Below, piece after piece: positions 53,253 through 62,313 of a stretch of DNA of 64,000 nucleotides; the stretch's first letter is position 1; every line of letters starts with the position of its first letter. The stretch covers positions 27,067,566 to 27,131,565 of the forward strand of contig CM055093.1 in assembly GCA_029204225.1 (NCBI GenBank), written 5' to 3'. Source of the DNA: Diphasiastrum complanatum. Lineage: Eukaryota; Streptophyta; Lycopodiopsida; Lycopodiales; Lycopodiaceae. A program made the translations under genes and the position numbers. The notes beneath the pieces are model-generated. The model was given only the letters and a program-made list of their open reading frames with translations, was not told where the DNA came from and did not search any database.

Positions 53253-53539
53253 GTGAGACAATACGATGTATTTCAATTCATTGTAATATTAATCATATTG
53301 CTCACAGATGCAGTTACACTTTATTAATTGACTAGTTGACATCGAACAAGAAGTCGATGCATGTGAGTACACAATTTGTGATCATCATTTTTTTGTGACA
53401 CATAAATTTCTTTATTCACTTGTGCATATGGCAACCAAAGTTGATATAAAATGGAATTCAATGTGTTGATAGGTAATAAATTCCGAAAGTGAGATTCATT
53501 TACATTCTGTTTTATACTGTGGGTTATACTGAGGGGCCC

Positions 53540-53915
53540 TTTTTCATTAGTCTCAGGATTACTCTCGGTTAGTAGAATGTCCTGGAATGTCTCTGGCCAC
53601 CTGGACCCTCTTTATAACCCTCTCTATAAATGTCTCAAAAACAAGCTCAAATTTGGTAGGCTTATACCAAGGTCAGCCTCGGTATATCCCTCAAACTAGA
53701 TTCAATATTTTGATGTATGTTCCGAGGCCTTCTAGTGGATTTATAAACCTCTCTATAAATGTTCCAAAACCAAGTTCAAATTTGGTAGGCTTATTCCGAG
53801 GCCAAATACCAGACCCAAGGCTTGAGCATTCCACTCCCCGTGCGACTCATTTTAAAAACTATCTTTCAAAGAAATGCTCAAAAAACCCTTGGAAATTGCC
53901 CGTCCTCTTGTAGTG
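53540..53915. repeat. CACTA-2 right subterminal repeats
   Basis: A ~130-bp unit (ATAAACCTCTCTATAAATGT, CAAATTTGGTAGGCTTAT, then CCGAGG) is repeated at about 53,615 and 53,745. CCTCGGTATA and TTCCGAGGCC words mirror the left end. The TIR ends at 53,915. Confidence 0.8.
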
Positions 53916-54552
53916 TCATTGACTTCCAACATGACTCCAGTTGAGGTTGTCATGTAGCAATGACCTGATCTTCTTTTTCAACTTGTTTCAATGCACAAAG
54001 CACTCCTTTGAACAACAACAAATGCTTACAAAAGAAATCACCATGATTTGAAACTATCTCACAAATTCTCTTCTAACACTTATACCAAGCAAATCAACAC
54101 ATAGAATCATGGAATCTTGATCAATCTATGATCTAACCTCAATCTAATGACTTTTGCCACTTTCTACGATTGAAACACACTCAAATAAAGTCCAACAACC
54201 TCAATATCTAGAGATCCCATCAAATTAGGATTTTTTCAAAATCACAAAAGATTGACTATTTCAAATCTACATGCAAATGTTAAAATTTTGATTATGCAGT
54301 CTAATAGCCACCACTTAGGTGATCTAATGATCCAAAAATTGACCAAATCCAGTATGTGGAATCAAAAATTGGAATTGATCAAGTTATAGACCTATATAGG
54401 GTTTTTCTCTACAAAAGATCCAATCTACAAAAGCAAAGAACTCGATTTTGGTGTAGAATCCTCTCTAGCATGCTCTAGCCTTGATATTTTTATCAAATCA
54501 TTGATAGATCTGATTTCCTCTTTCATAACCTGAAACACAAGGTCTGACACCA
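53916..54552 (-). other. Host copia leader and gag start
   Basis: Right of the CACTA-2 insertion the minus strand reads MTTSTGVMLEVN, which continues into DRLTSSNYSLWK on the other side of CACTA-2 once one TCA is removed. The remainder to the primer-binding site (GGTCTGACACCA on plus, 54,541-54,552) is non-coding leader. Confidence 0.75.
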
Positions 54553-55200
54553 TGTGAAAGATTTCAAATCATTAAGATCCAATCCACTTGAAAGATCTTT
54601 GGTTAGAAAGAGAAATACACTACCAATCTCACTAATGTAAAAAAATTAGCATCTACATACAAAATGAGATGCAGACTCTAATAGAACTTGATCAAACTTG
54701 AATGAAATGATAAAGTACTATTGATGTCCGTACAACACCAGAAAACTAATATATTTTACATGTGTGGATTCAAAAATAACAAATATAGATCATTCTACAC
54801 ATAAAATTGCATGCAATCACAAGTATAGTGCACCAATGAATAGTAGAACCCAAGAGAACCATGTATAAGCATGAAATGAGATAGAGAAGAGAGAAGATCA
54901 CTCTCTCCATGAGTTACATCCTTTTATAACAGGTCCAAAATCTATTTGGCCACTTTGCTTTCTCTCCAAAATGCTAACCCTACTATTTTTGGGTCTAGAT
55001 TCAAAGTACCCAACATTCAAATTTGAATCTATTAAAACTTGCCTTCGAACTTTCCCACACTTTCAAAAAGTATTTATTCAAATGACATTTAGACTAATGA
55101 ACTTTGAAAAGTCAATCCTTAAGTCTAAAAACAAAGTTGGCCTCAATATGCCAAATATGAAAATATAGCAAATACGATCAAACTAGTTGAATCTTTCACA
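54553..55200 (-). repeat. 5' LTR of the host copia
   Basis: 648 bp, with 11-bp inverted ends TGTGAAAGATT and AATCTTTCACA. It abuts a Met-tRNA-like primer-binding site. It matches the truncated 3' LTR at 38,395-38,447. Confidence 0.88.
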
Positions 55201-56760
55201 CTTATGAGTCCCTCCTAGTTATGGGACAAGCTGATTCATGAGTTACCTGCACTAGAGATCTGACTGATGATTGCTCACGATATGAATGAGTGAGCTCTGA
55301 GCCTACCATCTGAAGGAGAGCCACCTTATGAAAAAGCAATGACTAGTACTACATCCAAATAAAGACACTCCATCGAAGTCTGCTACTGGCCACTGACAAA
55401 TTGAGAGCTACATGAGCTGCTAGTACCAAGTCACTTGAGATTGAAATAGTGTTGTGAAATACTATCAAAGCTTTGAACAGTGAGCCACCACATTGTGACT
55501 GGTCTCTGATTTCCTGTGGGCTGGAGCTAGAGGGGGGTTGAGAAGATAATCTCACATGTAAGCCTTCTTATCTCCTTTTCATACTCTGCTACTTGTGTAT
55601 TGAATCTGTGAGGAATGATATAACTGTGCATGTCATAGGTACAGTAGCAGTGTTTACAATTTCTATTTGCTAAAATCATTGATGTAAACTATCTTCTTTC
55701 ATGTCTTCATAAAGAAAGTTTGTAGCATGCTAAAGGGAATCATAGATAGTGTATTGTTATGTCTTATGAAAAAGTTAAATGCAGGTTAGTTGTGATTTGA
55801 GATGATGATAATTTAGACTCTAGCAGGTGCTAGTTTGCTCAGAGTGATTGTTTTTTATGTGAATGTGTAAGAAAGTCTTTAAGAAAGGTTGCTTAAGTGA
55901 ATGTGATGAGTAAATTAAGCAAATCATCTTCGTCTCCTTAGAACACAAGAGCAAGGCTAGGCTCACCGTAGTTGGAACACACTATGTGAGTTAAGAACTA
56001 ACCCATTGTCGGTCTTCATTTAGAACCACAATAGTCAAGATAACCTATTGGAACACACGGTTCTTGACTATTCATTGTCGACCATCTAGAAACCAAGATG
56101 GTTGGGGAATTGCATGCTGCACTTGGATTGCTCTCATGACTACTTAGAGGGAAAGGGTGTCCTTATCGAGTACTTTGAGAAAGGGTCATATTATGCAACC
56201 ATAATTCACTACCTAATGACAATAAGCATCGAGAATATTTCATACAAGCCCTCCCATAGGTCCTAATATTCCGTGTACTGCAACACCTTAACCATCCTTA
56301 CAGGTCTAAAAATTATGTACCAACAATGGATTGTGTCCATCTTTGGTGCCACTAGATTAGCAGAGATCTTGGCAAGTCCAAAGCCCTTCATATTACCGTT
56401 GCTTGACTATGGCAGGACTAGGGATGTCTATATTCCGATCCTCTTCTAGAAATGTCAAAAGTCCACACATGCATAGAGGTTCAAGTTGATGATTATTGAT
56501 TGAGGAGTGTTAGTTACATGGTGAGCTTGGTATGTCAAAGAAACAGTCAACTAGTATATGGCCTACATTTCAAACCCGAGGAGGTATTGTCTTGTAGTTA
56601 GAATCATTAGTAGAACTGATATCATTAGACACAACCATTGGAATTGTAAGCGCTGAGGATTTAGCCATTGAAGTTGATAATGAGGGATTTAGAGCCAAAA
56701 CAACCGTGTACATCAGAATCATTAGAGAAACTTAGAGCCCGAAGAGGGCCTTTTAAAAAG
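55201..56760. other. No recognised gene
   Basis: The sequence is AT-rich with only short frames. A pair of similar phrases around CCAAGATGG / AACCACAATAGTCAAGATAA near 56,020-56,105 gives a weak local repeat. Nothing else is supported. Confidence 0.55.
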
Positions 56761-56776
56761 ATATTTTTTTCTTATT

Positions 56777-56798
56777 TTCGTTGCCACGTGGACCAATT
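56777..56798 (+). promoter_or_regulatory. ACGTGGACCAATT element upstream of the Ubl-like gene
   Basis: CCACGTGGACCAATTG lies about 400 bp upstream of the ATG at 57,188. The same 13-mer, ACGTGGACCAATT, occurs in the transcription orientation upstream of the H3/Ulp1-like gene. It combines a G-box core with a CCAAT word. Confidence 0.55.
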
Positions 56799-57187
56799 GA
56801 AACCTTGAAATCTAGGTTCTACGTAACGTAGAATTTTTCAAAAATAAATTAAATAAAAACTTCTAGAATATATTGCTGTTTCGTCGGGCAGCATGTGGAA
56901 ATGCTATTGGTTGATGAGGCCTGCCCTTCCAGATCAACACTACCCAAAGATACCCAAAAATATTGAAAATGAATATGATAGATAGTTGAGATGAGAAAAT
57001 CGATGTACCATTAATGTATGCATTGTTAAATCATGGTTAACAGGGTTAACTAGAGTTAATTCGTGGCACCAAATAGATCAGTGTTTCAAATTTACACCAA
57101 TACATTTTCTCAGATTCATGGTTTTTTGTCTATGCAAATTTTCAGATTCATAATTCAGTGTTTCAGATTTTTGCATGCACATTACGA

Positions 57188-58530
57188 ATGGCGCCATCAA
57201 GGAAGTCGTGCTCCTCAATCGACTCTGTGCTTCTATTCAATGAGACAGATGATAATGGATTATGGATGCCAAGAAAATATTTAAAAAACTCTTGGGTTTT
57301 GATGCATCCATCATCAAGAGGAGCATTTCGAAAAAAACAAAAAATCAAAACTATCATTTCCATTTTATTGGAAGGCCAAAATTTTGGATTTCAGAACATC
57401 ATCAGGAGAAAAATCTATTTCTGAAATTCTAGTCCAACATGTATATATGCATTCAGAGATAAATGTGTAAGAATTCAATCGTCAGGATCACAAAAAAAAC
57501 AATTGTGAGTATTGATATTTTTTATACTTAGATTTTTGTCATTCATAAATATCTATTAGTAAACTTGCCAATCTAATCATTTTCTCTTGCAGATTTATAT
57601 CCATCCAACAACAGAAATGAATGGGAGCCGAGAATCAATGTACATTCTTGATACAAAAGAAAATTTTGGACAAATAATACCAATTCCATTACCTAGTTTT
57701 GAAAGTGATGAATGAATTGCACCAGATGCTACAGTTTCAGAATCATTTCGTTGCAAGATATATAATGATGTAAAAAATTTATTAAAGATAAGAACAAAAT
57801 AAAAAACAGTCAGATTGAGTTGGTTTATTTTCTTGAATATATTTGTGGATTTTTTTTCAAGTGTCAATGTACACAAAACCCCAACGATGTTTGTATGCAA
57901 AAATATTTCAGATAGTTTATTATCTGAACTTATAGTTGAAGGCTGGGACAAAAGATCAGATGGAGAAATAGAATGCAGAATTAAAATGTCTTCCATGTGC
58001 TTCCGTTATCAAATTGAAAAACAAATGTTGAGTTTATGCTTCCATTATCAAAGATGGAAAAAAAATAAAGGTAAATGAGTGTCACTCGATCAAGACTTGG
58101 AAGCCAGTGGACATTCAAAACATAAAAATATTAAAATTATATACAATGATGTCATTTTGATGTGTGTTGAGGTGGAAGAAGATTGGAGTCTAAACTACAT
58201 CAGGCGGGAAATATTGCTCTTACAAGTTGATGTACTTTCAGACTTCAGATTCATTTTCAATGGTGAACTCGTAAGTAACTATAAACATTCGATCTTTTAT
58301 GAAAAGTTTCAATCAAAACTTTCTAATACAATCTTTGTACTAATTGTAACTAACTTTGTATTAGTTTTATGCAGGTACGTAAAAGCTCAAGATCAAATGT
58401 AGAGATATTGGCGAAACAATCCAACTTATGGAAGAACATTGAGATTCACTATCAGCAAATACATGCCAATCATCATGTCTTTTTATCAATATATAAAATT
58501 ACATTCTTGTATTACACTATGGACACAACC
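57188..58530 (+). pseudogene. Unclassified spliced gene with C-terminal ubiquitin-like fold candidate
   Basis: ATG at 57,188 (MAPSRKSCSSIDSVLLFNET). Exon 1 ends at a GTGAGT donor (57,505), exon 2 starts after TTGCAG at 57,593, a GTAAGT donor is at 58,271, and exon 3 starts at 58,375 after ATGCAG. Exon 2 includes SRESMYILDTKENFGQIIPI and LLSELIVEGWDKRSDGEIEC. Its end reads IKIIYNDVILMCVEVEEDWS, then LNYIRREI and DFRFIFNGEL. The pattern of I-x-I start, an acidic turn, an SLxxIRxxI helix and FRFIFNGEL at the beta4 position resembles ubiquitin/SUMO (compare RLIFAGKQL in ubiquitin). No terminal Gly-Gly is visible. Several stops and shifts in exon 2 make it a relic. It is tail-to-tail with the H3/Ulp1-like gene, and its upstream region has the same ACGTGGACCAATT element. 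The first half is unrecognised. Confidence 0.5.
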
Positions 58531-58645
58531 TGATTGTAAGAATCTATATTGATATCAATAAAAAAACCCATAAACAGGTTGTTTACATGTAAAATAATTG
58601 TATATATATATATTTTTTGATGTATCTCTATTTACAAATAGATCT

Positions 58646-60753
58646 CTATTCAGTCAATTTTTCTATATTTTCTTTATTAGTATTAGAAACTGATAAGAGA
58701 ACAGCCCCTTCTATAATCTCGTCTTCCTCTGTTTTGGGAAGGGCCTCAATGTCTTTTAAGACAAGTGGACTCTCTATTATAATATTGTCTTCCTCTGTAT
58801 TAGGAAGGACTTCTATTCTTTTTTTATCGTATATAATAAGATCTGCATCTTGAGCAATCTGAAAGGCTGTTAAGACAAGAGTAGCTTGTTTTTGAGGGCC
58901 CTAGATCTCAGGTGCAACGCTTAAACCGTTCTGGGCATAGGTTCTGATCACCTCTTGCCGAAATCTATATACATCATTAGGAGTATACGGCTCAAGAGTG
59001 AATTGCCATCACAAAACACGTGAATTAACAAATTACAAACAATGATAGTAAAAAAATATGAATCAGAATGAAAGGAATTACAAATGAACAGAATATTACC
59101 TTTTCAATATCTACATTCACTTGTAAATTATATCACTCAAAAAATAGCTTTGTATTGTACAAGATGAACCATGCACAACTAAAAGCGTCGTTTTGTTGTA
59201 CACACTGCATATATAGAACGAAAATTAGTAATATTATGATAGAAATTTTATTTATGCTATGACGATAGATTTGAACTAAAAAAAAATACATACATATCAG
59301 AGATAAATTGAATATACCTTGAGAGATCTAATGGTTATCTCTCCAATTGAAGTTGCCATTGTTGATATTTCCCGAACGACATCATGAAGTAGTAAAACAA
59401 ATTCTCCATGTGTATTTGCAGTTGAGTTTAATTTTACACAGAAAAAATTTGATACTCCCTCCTTATTTATCTTTACAGAAAGAATGTTCCGGCTCCAATG
59501 CCGAATGCAACAACCAAAATACAAATATCGATAAATCCATACTTATGAAAGCAATCCTTACTTATTAAAGCAATGAAGCATGCAACAATCCAGATTAAAG
59601 CAACAAAAACAAAAGAGAAATCCTTACTTATTTTCATATGGAATCAAATAAAATTTTGCCACAGGACTGCATTCGATAAAATATACAAAATTCTCAAAAT
59701 TGGCTTCTTTTGCCTTTATCGCTCCCATGAAAAATGGACTAACAACAAAAACTATACCATATGAATCGGAACTAATACTATTCTGCAAAAAAGATACTTC
59801 GGCTTCTACTATTACATCAAAAATTTCTGAGGTTTTATCTTTCAGCTCGGCACAAGATTTGGGACCTAATCTAAAGCTTGTACGTCAATCTGGAAGAAAA
59901 AATCAAAAAAATTGCCGAGAAGATCAATTTTATTAGCTAGATAGGCCTCGTATTGGTTATAATGGTCAGAATCAAAATAAACTTGGGTAGGATCATATGG
60001 AATTCTTACAAAAAGATTATGTACAGGAGCAGAAAAAGAACTAGAAGCAATATTTATAGATTTCTTTGTTATTTTGTTGAACTCCTCTTGGGTAATCCAC
60101 ACTTTTGGTGAAGAAACCTGCTAAGGAGGTGGACGAATAACAGGAGGATGAAGGGGTGAAGATTCTCGATCTGAATCTGATTCTCCAGCATCTGACTCAG
60201 AGCTCAGGACGATCCGGGGTTTCTTGGCTGGGATAACTCTAGGAGGAAGAGAAGCAGCTGGCCTTCGAGATCCAGCCTCCTTGGGGACAGGTTGCTTCCT
60301 CTTCCTCCTAGAGGTAGTTGGCAAGTTGGTTCTATCCAGAGACAGGTCTCTGGAAGTCTTGGCATTATCAACATGCAGACTAGAATAACGGTCCCGAAGC
60401 CTTCTGAGAATGACGAAATCTTTTGGCATGATGGTGAGACGCTTACCATGCATTGTCAAAAGACAAGTATCCTCAAAAAATTGGGACAGAAAATCTTCTG
60501 CAGCACCTTGAAGGCCTGCATGACTGTCACGTCAAAACAAACATTTAGCCCAAGTGACAGATTGACATTCCTTACAGATCGGCTGAAAGGGGCTCTAGGA
60601 ATCAACAGTTCAATTGATCTCTGGAGTTTTCTAATCTCCCTCAGCCAGACTTACTTCTTGCCACGTCTACAACCAGTACCAAGGAGGAATACGCGCATGG
60701 GATGGTTGTAGAATGGTTATGGCATGGGCAGTGGATTTGATCCTGGCCATCAT
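58646..60753 (-). pseudogene. Histone H3-like domain fused to a Ulp1 (C48)-like cysteine peptidase
   Basis: Starts MMARIKSTAHA (60,753), resembling the H3 N-terminus MARTKSTARK (K4 kept; T3, R8 and K9 changed). After a frame change the H3 fold follows (60,650-60,385): VWLREIRKLQRSIELLIPRA, PFSRSVR, then, after a 2-nt insertion at 60,517-60,518, GLQGAAEDFLSQFFEDT and HGKRLTIMPKDFVILRRLRD. A basic linker (SRRKRKQPVPKEAGSRRPAA, then SSESDAGESDSDRESS) leads, past a TAG at 60,121, to PKVWITQEEFNKITKKSINI and, after a shift at 59,868, to YGIVFVVSPFFMGAI and KFYLIPYEN (exon end 59,628, GTAAGG). Later exons give RHWSRNILSVKI (HW motif), CVQQNDAFSCAWFILYN (Gln/Cys motif, exon 59,204-59,101) and TPNDVYRFRQEVIRTYAQNG (stop 58,646). 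Ulp1 peptidases cleave SUMO/Ubl conjugates. Stops and shifts show decay. The H3 call is strong; the peptidase call is moderate. Confidence 0.75.
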
Positions 60754-61652
60754 TCTGAGAAGAAAAAAATTAACAAAAAAAATGTTTGAACAAAAGCAAA
60801 GGAGATGAAAACAAAAAAATTTGTAATAAAAGGGCGCTTGAGATCGATACCAGAACTGAATATCGGTTTTGAGCGCAAGATATACACAAAATATTTTAAA
60901 AAACCAGATGCGCATTCGAAAGTGATATTGGACTAATAGCGGTATCGGTCTTGAGCGCACTGTGAGAAGGTGGACAATTAAACGGTGAGAGGACATGCTT
61001 GAGAGCGATATTGGGAGCGAAAAATTGAAAATTTTGCGAAAAAAATTGAAAATTTTGAGGACTTTTATATACGAAATTTTTGCACGTGTGAAAAGACGGC
61101 CAAAGACACGTGTCATCAACTAATTGGTCCACGTAGATTGTTCGTACTAACAATGATGACTCAATTATGAGGCCACGTGGATTGCGACACATGCACGAAT
61201 CCCTTTTTGACGCGTGTCATTCTCGCATGTGACAGATGTCTAATCAATCATTCTCTGTACGTCGTATTAATTTTGATCAATCATACGCCGACACGTGTTC
61301 CTTCGTAACACTTCCACACGTGCGAATTTTTTTTATAAATAGGTCATTTTCGGCTCAGATTTTCACACAAATTTACGATTTCTTGGCCGGATATCAATTT
61401 CAAGCGCGCCGTTTGCACTGATGACCCTCTGTTGACTAACTTGCACCTGGAACTGATATTGCCTCGTCCGCTATTGTATTCAAGCACGTCTTACATCTCT
61501 TTTCTTTTGTGCTCTTTGTTCACGTGCTCGGATTCGATACTCTAATTTCCAATATCTCTTTCGAGCGCACATTGCCTTGAGGTTCTTGCTTGACCTGCAG
61601 TTTGCGCCTGAGAGCGATATTTGGAATTTCACATCTGTTGTTTTTGTTTAAA
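60754..61652. promoter_or_regulatory. Divergent promoter with two TATA boxes and ACGTG elements
   Basis: TATATAAAAG on the minus strand (61,071-61,062) faces the H3-like gene. TATAAATAG on plus (61,334-61,342) faces the 61,653 ORF. Between and around them lie CACGTG/ACGTG words (61,083, 61,109, 61,172, 61,292, 61,316; also 61,533), typical plant G-box/ABRE cores. AATTGGTCCACGT at 61,122-61,134 is the exact reverse complement of 56,786-56,798. The two 5' leaders carry similar repeated phrases in mirror orientation (CCAATATC-x-CTTTCGA and GAGCGCA), suggesting that one leader arose by inverted duplication. Confidence 0.65.
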
Positions 61653-62270
61653 ATGTCTAATTTTGATTCTAGTTTGCTTTCTTTTTTTCATGAATTTGGT
61701 ATTATTTATAGATTGGAGAATTTCAAGTCTCTTTTTTCTCCTTTTCTTTTTATTCTTCCTTCTATAACTGAGGGCCCTGGTGTGGACGCATTTTCTGAGA
61801 TATATTTCAGATTTAAGTCCCTGCTTAGTATTTCGTTATTCGGATCTTAGAATAAGGACATGATTCATTATCAGGACCTAGTGGCACTCGACAAGCATAT
61901 CTATAAAGCTAAGCTTGACAGAATGTTTACCAAGTTACATAATGATTTCAAGTCTATAGATGAGTGTCCACTTCACAATAAAAAATGTGGATTTGTTGAT
62001 TCTCAGTCTGCATTTGTTTTTTTCTTTTGTTAAATATTTCTAACGATTCGAAAGCTGTCCCTTCCACTTCTAAAGCTGCTTCTTCTAGTGGTACAAACTC
62101 TGAAAAGTCACAGATTGTAGATATAGATACTTTTTTCAATGATATGAGCGTTGATTTAGATGGTTGTTCAGATTTTGATCCTGCTCGAAATAGGACATCG
62201 TTTATAGGCCTAGAACACCCACTACCCTTTCTTCTTCTGATAAATCTTTGATCACTTTGCCTACTTATAA
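61653..62270 (+). pseudogene. Third gene of the cluster, unrecognised
   Basis: ATG at 61,653 begins MSNFDSSLLSFFHEFGIIYR, then FILPSITEGPGVDAFSEIYF. After a TAG at about 61,848 the same frame continues (DMIHYQDLVALDKHIYKAKL, then FTKLHNDFKSIDECPLHNKK). A frameshift near 62,025 leads to a Ser/Thr-rich linker (DSKAVPSTSKAASSSGTNSE) and KSQIVDIDTFFNDMSVDLDG. The frame fades near 62,270 and an inverted-repeat block starts at 62,314, so the 3' end may be lost. No family recognised. It has a TATA box 310 bp upstream and shares the divergent promoter with the H3-like gene. Confidence 0.5.
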
Positions 62271-62313
62271 TATAGATAATAATTGTTTTTTTACTTCATT
62301 GAAGACATGTTTA

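Larger units (their letters stand above)
45013..53915 (+). mobile_element. CACTA-2 (En/Spm) transposon, complete ends, TSD TCA
   Basis: The left end is CACTACAACATTTTGG (45,013) and the right end is CCTCTTGTAGTG (to 53,915), so TIRs begin CACTACAA. The 3 bp before and after are both TCA, a classic CACTA target duplication. Inside are an ORF1 on minus (46.1-47.7 kb, plus partial duplicates), a TNP2/DUF4218/DUF4216 relic on plus (50.9-53.25 kb) and subterminal TACCGAGG repeats in both orientations. The 5' part of TNP2 is missing, so it is not autonomous. Confidence 0.95.
38395..55200 (-). mobile_element. Host copia retrotransposon with three nested insertions
   Basis: An old minus-strand copia. 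The 5' LTR is at 54,553-55,200, with PBS-like TGGTGTCAGACC (minus, 54,552-54,541). Gag/protease/integrase lie at 45.0-43.96 kb, integrase/RT at 41.47-40.33 kb and the RNase H end at 38.69-38.46 kb. A polypurine tract (GAAGAGGGAGTG on minus) is followed by about 50 bp of 3' LTR, truncated at 38,395. Nested inside are CACTA-2 (45,013-53,915), a short LTR element (41,472-43,956) and a truncated copia (38,698-40,322). Removing CACTA-2 with one TCA restores an open gag reading frame. Confidence 0.88.

Noticed and set aside
57595-57996. Minus ORF of 133 codons opposite the Ubl-like gene
   Set aside because: It is the shadow of the plus-strand exon. The plus strand has splice sites and domain-like text, the minus has neither.
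60292-60711. Plus ORF of 139 codons overlapping the H3-like domain
   Set aside because: It is antisense to the H3 fold, which matches a known family motif by motif.
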